Below are positions 57,930-64,000 of a DNA stretch of 64,000 bases, piece by piece (the first letter of the stretch is position 1; every line of letters starts with the position of its first letter). A program made the position numbers and the translations under genes. This DNA is from Pseudoalteromonas luteoviolacea NCIMB 1944 (GTDB lineage Bacteria; Pseudomonadota; Gammaproteobacteria; Enterobacterales; Alteromonadaceae): the NCBI RefSeq assembly GCF_001625565.1, contig NZ_AUXS01000012.1, positions 62,001 to 126,000 on the forward strand. Reading direction: 5' to 3'. The notes below the pieces were generated by a model that saw only the letters and a list, made by a program, of their open reading frames with translations, ran no database searches and was not told the origin of the DNA.

Positions 57930-58979
57930 TTAAAATCCTGCGGCACCAAATTGGTTTTTATCATGTGCTTTAGTGTGCGCATCTTGGGTTGTGATCAAAC
58001 CGTGGTTCACTAAGTTCATCAAACACTGATCCATGGTCTGCATACCGTGTAGGGCGCCCGTTTGAATAGCTGAGTACATTTGAGCAATCTTATCTTCACG
58101 GATCAAATTACGTATTGCAGGCACACCTAACATGATTTCATGTGCCGCAACTCGTCCTCCACCTACTTTTTTAATCAGTGTTTGTGAAATCACCGCCTGT
58201 AACGACTCTGACAACATAGAACGAACCATATCTTTTTCTTCACCGGGGAATACATCAATAATACGGTCAATGGTTTTTGGTGCCGATGTGGTGTGCAATG
58301 TACCAAATACAAGGTGACCCGTTTCTGCTGCTGTCATGGCTAAACGAATCGTTTCCAAATCACGTAACTCACCCACAAGAATAACATCGGGATCTTCACG
58401 CAGCGCACTTCGCAATGCTGCATTAAAGCTGTGAGTATCGCGGTGAACCTCACGTTGGTTAATCAAACTCAGTTGATTTTGATGAACAAATTCAATGGGG
58501 TCTTCTATTGTCAAAATATGATGATGCTTACTGCTATTGATATAGTCGACCATGGCCGCGAGCGTCGTTGATTTACCCGATCCCGTCGGCCCAGTTACAA
58601 GTACCAGCCCGCGCTGGTTTTCTGCTATTTTTTTAAAAATATCTGGCGCACCTAATTCATCTAGGGTCAATACGGTACTTGGAATAGTACGAAATACAGC
58701 GGCAGGCCCGCGACTCGTGTTAAACGCATTGACACGAAAACGTGCTAAATTAGGTACTTCAAACGAAAAATCCACCTCAAGGTTTTGCTCATAGTCCTTG
58801 CGCTGGTTATCATTCATAATATCGTAAATTAAACTATTTACATCCTTCGCTTCTAAAGCGGGAATATTTATGCGGCGTACGTCACCATCAACACGGATCA
58901 TTGGAGAAACTTCCGAAGAAAGGTGTAGATCCGACGCTTTATGCTGCACACTAAAGGCTAATAATTCAGTAATATCCAT
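57930..58979 (-). CDS. pilT: Type IV pilus retraction ATPase PilT
   Basis: PilT powers pilus retraction for twitching and DNA uptake. The 349-residue protein has ASDLHLSSEVSPMIRVDG near the N-terminus, Walker A TGPTGSGKSTTLAA (about residues 129-142), Walker B ILVGELRDLETIRLA, His-box TGHLVFGTLHTTSAPKTIDR and the PilT AIRNLIREDK motif (about 286-295). It is divergent from yggS with 2 bases between the longest frames, as in Pseudomonas. Confidence 0.97.
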   Translation of the reverse strand: MDITELLAFSVQHKASDLHLSSEVSPMIRVDGDVRRINIPALEAKDVNSLIYDIMNDNQRKDYEQNLEVDFSFEVPNLARFRVNAFNTSRGPAAVFRTIPSTVLTLDELGAPDIFKKIAENQRGLVLVTGPTGSGKSTTLAAMVDYINSSKHHHILTIEDPIEFVHQNQLSLINQREVHRDTHSFNAALRSALREDPDVILVGELRDLETIRLAMTAAETGHLVFGTLHTTSAPKTIDRIIDVFPGEEKDMVRSMLSESLQAVISQTLIKKVGGGRVAAHEIMLGVPAIRNLIREDKIAQMYSAIQTGALHGMQTMDQCLMNLVNHGLITTQDAHTKAHDKNQFGAAGF

Positions 58980-59008
58980 CTATGACTCCACAACGAGCAA
59001 ACAATAAT

Positions 59009-59692
59009 ATGGTTACAATAGCAGAACGGCTAAATAACGCCTACGATCGCATTACAAAAGCAGAGCAAAATTGTCATATTTCTGACCCTGTGCAACTTTT
59101 GGCTGTGTCTAAAACCAAACCAATCGAACTTATCCAACAAGCGTATGACGCTGGTCAGCGTCTATTCGGCGAATCTTATGTGCAAGAAGCCGTCGACAAA
59201 GTCATGCACTTCAAACAGCACAAAGACATTGAGTGGCACTTTATTGGCCCTATTCAATCGAATAAGTCGCGGCATATAGCTGAAAATTTCAACTGGGTGC
59301 AAAGTGTCGACCGAATCAAAATAGCGAGACGCTTAAGTGAACAAAGGCCAACAAATCTAAAACCGCTCAATGTGCTTATTCAAGTGAACATTAGCCAAGA
59401 CGAGAAAAAATCAGGCTGCCTCCCCGAAGAGCTGTCTGACCTTGCTCAATTTATCAGTGAAACAAAGCAACTCTCGCTGAGAGGTTTAATGACGATAACC
59501 GCACAAACAGATGATGTTGACAAGCAACTGCAATATTTTCAGCAAATGAAACATTGCTTTGATAAACTAAAGACCCAATATCCACATATCGATACCCTTT
59601 CAATGGGCATGAGTGGCGATTTAGAACCCGCCGTTGCAGCTGGCGCCACCATGGTGAGAATTGGGACCGATATTTTTGGTAAAAGACAATAA
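59009..59692 (+). CDS. yggS: PLP homeostasis protein YggS
   Basis: YggS binds pyridoxal phosphate and balances amino-acid and B6 pools. The 227-residue single-domain PLP protein has LLAVSKTKP with the PLP lysine (about residues 29-37), LFGESYVQEAVDK (about 54-66), WHFIGPIQSNKSRHIAENF (about 76-94), RGLMTI and SMGMSGDLEPAVAAGATMVR (about 191-210). ATG 59009 gives a family-like start MVTIAERL; an ATG at 58982 would leave almost no space for the pilT promoter. Confidence 0.94.
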   Translation: MVTIAERLNNAYDRITKAEQNCHISDPVQLLAVSKTKPIELIQQAYDAGQRLFGESYVQEAVDKVMHFKQHKDIEWHFIGPIQSNKSRHIAENFNWVQSVDRIKIARRLSEQRPTNLKPLNVLIQVNISQDEKKSGCLPEELSDLAQFISETKQLSLRGLMTITAQTDDVDKQLQYFQQMKHCFDKLKTQYPHIDTLSMGMSGDLEPAVAAGATMVRIGTDIFGKRQ

Positions 59693-59708
59693 AGGCCACA
59701 CAGATAAT

Positions 59709-60530
59709 ATGTCTAATAAAACAATCGCATTTATTGGCACTGGAAACATGAGCTATGCCATCATTGGCGGCATGCTTAAAAACGGTTTCAGCGCCCGCAA
59801 TATCATTGCTACTAATCGCAATCAAGAAAAGCTAGACAAAGTTGCACAGGATTTTGCTGTTCAAACAACCAGTGACAACATAGACGCCATTAAACGTGCT
59901 GACGTCATTGTACTATCTGTTAAACCACAAATGATGGAAGCCTTGTGCGAAACCTTTCGCTCAGCAAGTATCGACTTGAGCAACAAAGTAGTGATTTCAG
60001 TCGCAGCGGGTATTACCCTTGCTCGTTTAAAAGAAATGCTCCAAAGCGACGCCAAACTTGTACGCTGTATGCCTAACACACCATCATTAGTGGGGCTTGG
60101 CGTATCTGGATTATTTAGCCAAGATATTGATGACCAAGAACAAAGATTTATTGACCAAATTTTCAGCGCCACGGGAGTGACTGTCTGGCTTCAATCAGAA
60201 AGCCAGATAAATGACATTATCGCAGTGACAGGCTCTTCCCCAGCCTACTTTTTTCTTTTCATGCAAGCCATAGAGGAAAAAGCAAAAGCACTTGGATTCA
60301 ATGAACAACAAGCACGGCAACTGGTGCAGCAAACAGCTCTTGGTGCAGCACAAATGGCCGTATCTCAACCAGGCGTCAGCCTTGAGCAACTTCGTGCCAA
60401 TGTCACGTCAAAGGGTGGAACCACCCATGCCGCTATTGAGTCAATGAAAGATAATCAACTTCCTCTAACCGTCGCAAACGCAATGGATGCATGCATCGCA
60501 CGCGCAGAGGAAATGGAAAAACAAATTTAA
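59709..60530 (+). CDS. proC: Pyrroline-5-carboxylate reductase
   Basis: ProC makes proline from pyrroline-5-carboxylate with NAD(P)H. The 273-residue protein has the Rossmann motif IAFIGTGNMSYAIIGGML (about residues 6-23), VVISVAAGITLARL (about 95-108), RCMPNTPSLVGLGVSGLF (about 119-136), AVTGSSPAYFFLF (about 174-186) and the C-terminal VTSKGGTTHAAIESM. The ATG at 59709, 17 bases after yggS, is chosen over a 16-codon upstream extension inside yggS. Confidence 0.95.
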   Translation: MSNKTIAFIGTGNMSYAIIGGMLKNGFSARNIIATNRNQEKLDKVAQDFAVQTTSDNIDAIKRADVIVLSVKPQMMEALCETFRSASIDLSNKVVISVAAGITLARLKEMLQSDAKLVRCMPNTPSLVGLGVSGLFSQDIDDQEQRFIDQIFSATGVTVWLQSESQINDIIAVTGSSPAYFFLFMQAIEEKAKALGFNEQQARQLVQQTALGAAQMAVSQPGVSLEQLRANVTSKGGTTHAAIESMKDNQLPLTVANAMDACIARAEEMEKQI

Positions 60531-60539
60531 GGACCTAAA

Positions 60540-61073
60540 ATGAATGCAATGTATTTTTTAATTGAAACCATTTTTAATCTATTCTTAATGGTGGTGCTGC
60601 TACGTTTTTGGATGCAGTGGGCACGTGTTGATTTTTACAACCCAATTAGTCAGGCAGTTGTAAAAGCGACCTCATTTGCTGTCAACCCCTTACGTAAGAT
60701 TATTCCTGGTTTTGCAGGTATTGACGTGGCATCGCTGGTGCTTGCATTTATCGTCGCTGGCGCAAAAGTATCCGTATTGATGTTGGTGTTTAGCGGCCAT
60801 TGGGATGCCGCTACAGCAGCTATAGGTGGGTTGTTAACCGTACTACGAGAAGCCTTTAGTTTGGTTTTTTGGATTTTAGTGATCCGCGCACTATTGAGTT
60901 GGGTGGTACAGGGTTATAACCCCGCAGCAGCTGTTTTTGAACAATTAACTGAGCCACTACTGCGCCCAATTAGAAAGATTATCCCACCACTTGGCGGGCT
61001 CGACTTGTCCATTATGGTGGTTTTGTTAGGCATGATGTTCTTACAACATTTGGTGATGGACTTCATGCGCTAA
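60540..61073 (+). CDS. yggT: YggT family membrane protein
   Basis: A 177-residue inner-membrane protein with two tandem YGGT repeats: FNLFLMVVLLRFWMQWARVD and VNPLRKIIPGFAGIDVASL (first), then VFWILVIRALLSWVVQGYNP and LLRPIRKIIPPLGGLDLS (second). Linked to cell shape and osmotic tolerance in some bacteria, mechanism unclear. GGACC is just before the ATG. The common yggU gene, which follows yggT in E. coli, is absent here. Confidence 0.93.
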   Translation: MNAMYFLIETIFNLFLMVVLLRFWMQWARVDFYNPISQAVVKATSFAVNPLRKIIPGFAGIDVASLVLAFIVAGAKVSVLMLVFSGHWDAATAAIGGLLTVLREAFSLVFWILVIRALLSWVVQGYNPAAAVFEQLTEPLLRPIRKIIPPLGGLDLSIMVVLLGMMFLQHLVMDFMR

Positions 61074-61093
61074 GCATATGAAAGTGAGGTACT

Positions 61094-61534
61094 ATGCGAT
61101 TCTATCTTTTCGTAATTTTACTTGTATTGGGCGCTTTTCACACCCAGGCGAATAACTCAGAGTCCGGTGGACAATTTAAAAACTTAGGTAATTGGGAAGT
61201 GCACTACATTGCCTTTCCATCAACCTTTATCCAACCCAGCGTGGCTAAAGTTTATGGTGTGGTTCGCAGCGAAAATAAAGCTTTAATCAACATTTCGGTG
61301 CTCGCTAAAGATCAATCCAAAACCGCACAAGAAGTGCAAATATCTGGTTTCGCAAAAAACTTACTGGGCAATAAAAAGCCACTGACATTTAAACAAGTTA
61401 TTGAAGGCGACGCCATTTATTACCTCGCACAACTCGATTATTACAATGAAGATCTTTATCGTTTCGAGTTAAACATCCAGCAAGGCAATAATCGTCAATT
61501 ATTAAAATTTCAACAAAAGTTCTACGTAGATTAA
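61094..61534 (+). CDS. DUF4426 family exported protein
   Basis: A 146-residue protein with a signal peptide (about residues 1-19, LGAFHTQA) and a DUF4426 domain: QFKNLGNWEVHYIAFPSTFI (about 27-46), VAKVYGVVRSENKALINISV (about 50-69) and IYYLAQLDYYNEDLYRFELN. Function unknown; probably periplasmic, all-beta. It stands where yggU lies in E. coli, 20 bases after yggT, followed by rdgB. Confidence 0.85.
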   Translation: MRFYLFVILLVLGAFHTQANNSESGGQFKNLGNWEVHYIAFPSTFIQPSVAKVYGVVRSENKALINISVLAKDQSKTAQEVQISGFAKNLLGNKKPLTFKQVIEGDAIYYLAQLDYYNEDLYRFELNIQQGNNRQLLKFQQKFYVD

Positions 61535-61538
61535 AGAT

Positions 61539-62132
61539 ATGACAAAACAAATCGTGCTTGCCACAGGAAACCAAGGCAAGGTCAGAGAGTTAGGCGGTAT
61601 GCTTGAAAGCTTGCAAATTGAAGTCTTGCCACAGAGCCAATTTGACGTTTCTGATGTGGAAGAAACAGGCACTACTTTTGTAGAAAATGCCATTATTAAG
61701 GCTCGACACGCAGCAAAAGAAACAGGCCTACCCGCCATTGCTGATGACTCAGGCTTAGAAGTTGATGCACTCGATGGAGCACCAGGCGTATACTCAGCGC
61801 GCTTCGCTGGTAGCGGTGCAAGCGACCAGCAAAACATCGATAAATTACTGGTTGATTTAGAAGGTGTAACTAACCGCACCGCCCGCTTTTGGTGTGTGTT
61901 AGTTTATATGCGACATGCCAATGATCCTACACCCGTTATTTGCCAAGCAAGTTGGGAAGGTGCAATTGCGGCAAAGCCGCACGGTGATGGCGGCTTTGGT
62001 TACGATCCTGTTTTTTGGGTCGAGAATCTACAGCGTATGGCGGCTGAATTGAGTAAGGAAGAAAAGAATACCGTTAGTCACAGAGGAAAGGCACTCCAAC
62101 AACTCATGACACATTTTAAGAGCATCCAGTGA
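61539..62132 (+). CDS. rdgB: XTP/dITP diphosphatase
   Basis: RdgB hydrolyses XTP, ITP and dITP, keeping deaminated purines out of DNA and RNA. The 197-residue Ham1-type protein has VLATGNQGKVREL (about residues 5-17), TFVENAIIKARHAA, IADDSGLEVDAL (about 67-78), GGFGYDPVFWV (about 148-158) and VSHRGKALQQL. It is followed by hemW with a four-base overlap. Confidence 0.96.
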   Translation: MTKQIVLATGNQGKVRELGGMLESLQIEVLPQSQFDVSDVEETGTTFVENAIIKARHAAKETGLPAIADDSGLEVDALDGAPGVYSARFAGSGASDQQNIDKLLVDLEGVTNRTARFWCVLVYMRHANDPTPVICQASWEGAIAAKPHGDGGFGYDPVFWVENLQRMAAELSKEEKNTVSHRGKALQQLMTHFKSIQ

Positions 62133-63265
62133 ACCTTCCTTCTTTAAGTTTATATGTGCACGTACCTTGGTGCGTGCAAAAATGTCCTTACTGTGATTTC
62201 AACAGCCATAGTCAAAAAGGCACCATTCCTGAGCAAGAATACATTGGTCATTTAATTGATGACCTCAAATCAGACCTACACCTTGTACAAGGGAGAAAAC
62301 TGCATAGTATATTTGTCGGCGGCGGCACACCAAGTTTGCTTTCTGGCGATGCTTACGTTGACCTTTTACAGCAAATAGAAGCTCTAATTGGCTTTGAAGA
62401 CGATATTGAAATTACCTTAGAGGCCAATCCTGGCACAGTTGAGAGTGATCGCTTTAAACATTATGTACAGGCTGGCATAAATCGAATCTCAATTGGTGTG
62501 CAAAGTTTACAAAGCGATAAACTTAAGGCACTGGGTCGCATACATGGTGAACATGAAGCCCTCAATGCTGCCGCTGAAGCACATGATGCAGGGTTAAATA
62601 GCTTTAATATGGATTTGATGCACGGTCTACCCAATCAGTCTTTAGATGATGCTCTGAGCGATTTAAGACGCGTAATTGAGCTGAATCCTCCGCATATTTC
62701 TTGGTATCAATTAACCATTGAGCCAAATACTCAATTTGCATCAAAGCCCCCTAAATTACCTGAAGACGAAACCCTGTGGGCAATACAAGAAGCAGGACAA
62801 GCGCTGCTGGCGCAGCACGGATATCAGCAGTATGAGATATCCGGTTATTCAAAATCAGGTTTTAAATGCAAACATAATCTCAATTATTGGCGCTTTGGTG
62901 ACTACCTTGGCATAGGCTGTGGCGCTCATGGCAAGATCACACAACCCGAACAGCAACAAATTTTGCGTACCGTCAAAGTGAAGCACCCTAGAGGGTATAT
63001 GGACTTGACCAAACCGTACATATACGACAGCTGGCAAGTCAATTTAGAAGACCAAGCATTTGAGTTTTTCATGAATACGTTTCGCCTGTTAGAAGCAACC
63101 CCAAAGGCTAACTTTGAAGCCTACACGGGATTACAAGAGGCCGATATACAAACGCAGCTAAACCAAGCAATTAAACTAGGTTTGTTGGAAGACTTAGGTG
63201 ATTCATGGTTTGTAACAAATAAAGGGCACAGATACCTTAATGACCTGTTAGAATTGTTTGTCTAA
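62129..63265 (+). CDS. hemW: HemW radical SAM heme chaperone
   Basis: HemW is a radical-SAM protein that binds heme and delivers it to respiratory proteins; it resembles HemN but lacks its coproporphyrinogen activity. The 378-residue protein has the cluster motif VPWCVQKCPYCDFNS (about residues 9-23), FVGGGTPSLL (about 64-73), the RISIGVQSLQ segment (about 118-127), and a HemN C-terminal domain (about 290-370). It overlaps rdgB by four bases. Cys count and spacing fit the family. Confidence 0.94.
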   Translation: MNLPSLSLYVHVPWCVQKCPYCDFNSHSQKGTIPEQEYIGHLIDDLKSDLHLVQGRKLHSIFVGGGTPSLLSGDAYVDLLQQIEALIGFEDDIEITLEANPGTVESDRFKHYVQAGINRISIGVQSLQSDKLKALGRIHGEHEALNAAAEAHDAGLNSFNMDLMHGLPNQSLDDALSDLRRVIELNPPHISWYQLTIEPNTQFASKPPKLPEDETLWAIQEAGQALLAQHGYQQYEISGYSKSGFKCKHNLNYWRFGDYLGIGCGAHGKITQPEQQQILRTVKVKHPRGYMDLTKPYIYDSWQVNLEDQAFEFFMNTFRLLEATPKANFEAYTGLQEADIQTQLNQAIKLGLLEDLGDSWFVTNKGHRYLNDLLELFV

Positions 63266-63331
63266 TTTGGGGTACATTTATTGCAACTTTGCATTCAACC
63301 AAAGAATTTGGTCGCTAGCTGTTGCGTGCCA

Positions 63332-63337
63332 TATAAT
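63332..63337 (+). promoter_or_regulatory. -10 element before the DUF885 gene
   Basis: TATAAT sits 70 bases before the ATG, with TTGGTC 18 bases upstream as a weak -35. The gap from hemW (142 bases) makes a separate transcript likely. Confidence 0.45.
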
Positions 63338-63407
63338 AACCTACACTAAGAGAGGCAATCTCTTGTGGGCTCATATATCTGAATATATAAAATAAGAAGG
63401 GTAAAAC

Positions 63408-64000
63408 ATGCGTAAACTTACCATTATCGCTGCTGCAATTTCAGCGACGTTATTGGCAGGCTGCCAGCAAACAGCTGAACAACCAAAGCCTGTAGCTCCT
63501 GTGCAACAAGTTGTTCAAAGTGAAGTAGAAAAAGCAAATGCTCTGTTCGAAGAGTCATTTAATCGCAGTGTCATGCGTAGTCCTATTTACCAAACTTATT
63601 TGGGTATTAAAAAAGACTATGACAAGTGGGACGACGGTTCAGAGGCACGTCAATTAGAAGACCTTGAATTAACTAAACAAGATCTTGCGGCGATCAATGC
63701 CATTGACCGCAGTAAACTAGACCCTCAATCTCAGGTAAGCTACGACTTGTTTAAACAGGGTCTTGTTGAAGAGATCGAAGACTTTAAATGGCGTCGTTAC
63801 TCTTACCCAGTCAATCAAATGTTTGGCACACATTCAATGATCCCGGCATTTTTGATTAACCAACACCAAATTGCTGACGTTAAGGATGCAAAAGCCTATA
63901 TCTCTCGTCTTAACGGTGTCACAACTGTGTTCGACCAACTAGTCGAAGATCTAGAAAAACGTGCAGAAGCTGGCATCATAGCGCCTAAGTTTGTGTTCCC
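63408..64000 (+). CDS. DUF885 family lipoprotein, partial
   Basis: The first 197 codons of a lipoprotein continue past the window end. The signal peptide ends in the lipobox LLAGC (Cys20), followed by a Pro/Gln-rich linker and a helical domain, SVMRSPIYQTYLGIKKDYDK (about residues 53-72), IDRSKLDPQSQVSYDLFKQG (about 99-118) and SYPVNQMFGTHSMIPAFL. DUF885 proteins resemble peptidases in fold, but the catalytic region is outside the window. GAAGGG is just before the ATG. Confidence 0.85.
   Translation, partial: MRKLTIIAAAISATLLAGCQQTAEQPKPVAPVQQVVQSEVEKANALFEESFNRSVMRSPIYQTYLGIKKDYDKWDDGSEARQLEDLELTKQDLAAINAIDRSKLDPQSQVSYDLFKQGLVEEIEDFKWRRYSYPVNQMFGTHSMIPAFLINQHQIADVKDAKAYISRLNGVTTVFDQLVEDLEKRAEAGIIAPKFVF

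Overview
The window is chromosomal DNA of a marine gammaproteobacterium of the Alteromonadales, most likely Pseudoalteromonas or a close relative. This is inferred from protein resemblance, from gene orders shared with E. coli and Vibrio, and from moderately AT-rich coding sequence; GC content was not computed. No rRNA, tRNA, CRISPR array, prophage, transposase or integrase was seen. Almost all of it is core genome, read from closely packed operons on both strands.

Layout. 1-1.7 kb: start of a ferric-iron ABC transporter (permease, cut by the window edge, and binding protein) with a Fur-like site. 2.0-2.4 kb: an intergenic stretch of about 400 bases that reads as a CsrB-family regulatory RNA, with about 24 GGA motifs, several shown in hairpin loops, a GacA/UvrY-like upstream site and a GAAA-capped terminator. 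2.4-8.5 kb: tapT, a GNAT gene, uppP-folK-folB, plsY, tsaD, a yjaG-like gene and small proteins. 8.5-14.2 kb: an HD-GYP response regulator, a LysR regulator, ubiC-ubiA, a secreted FliL-like protein and glpE-glpG. 14.3-16.6 kb: kbl-tdh threonine catabolism. 16.9-24.3 kb: lipopolysaccharide inner-core genes (gmhB, a heptosyltransferase-type gene, kdkA, hldE, gmhA, waaA) with a Wzi-like outer-membrane protein. 24.3-28 kb: a DUF1415 gene and ydbH-ynbE-ydbL; ynbE is only 59 codons. 28-29.1 kb: the most gene-poor stretch, with inverted repeats, one small secreted protein and a GC-rich island. 29.2-38.6 kb: purL, mltF, a small very basic protein, tadA, gsk, glsB and a phosphoribosyltransferase. 38.8-45.4 kb: nudF-yqiB-cpdA-yqiA-parE-parC on the minus strand, divergent from tolC. 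47-52.5 kb: an LpxL-type acyltransferase, a TcpQ-domain protein, glnE and a DUF350 protein. 53-64 kb: rsmE-gshB-yqgE-yqgF, then pilT-pilU facing yggS-proC-yggT-DUF4426-rdgB-hemW, and the start of a DUF885 lipoprotein gene.

The genes mostly form housekeeping modules: cell envelope (LPS core, undecaprenyl phosphate recycling, phospholipid synthesis and transport), folate and ubiquinone synthesis, purine synthesis and salvage, chromosome decatenation, twitching motility, and nucleotide signalling (HD-GYP, cAMP phosphodiesterase). The most notable non-standard element is the CsrB-like RNA. After it come the small basic protein between mltF and tadA and the structured intergenic DNA around 28-29 kb.
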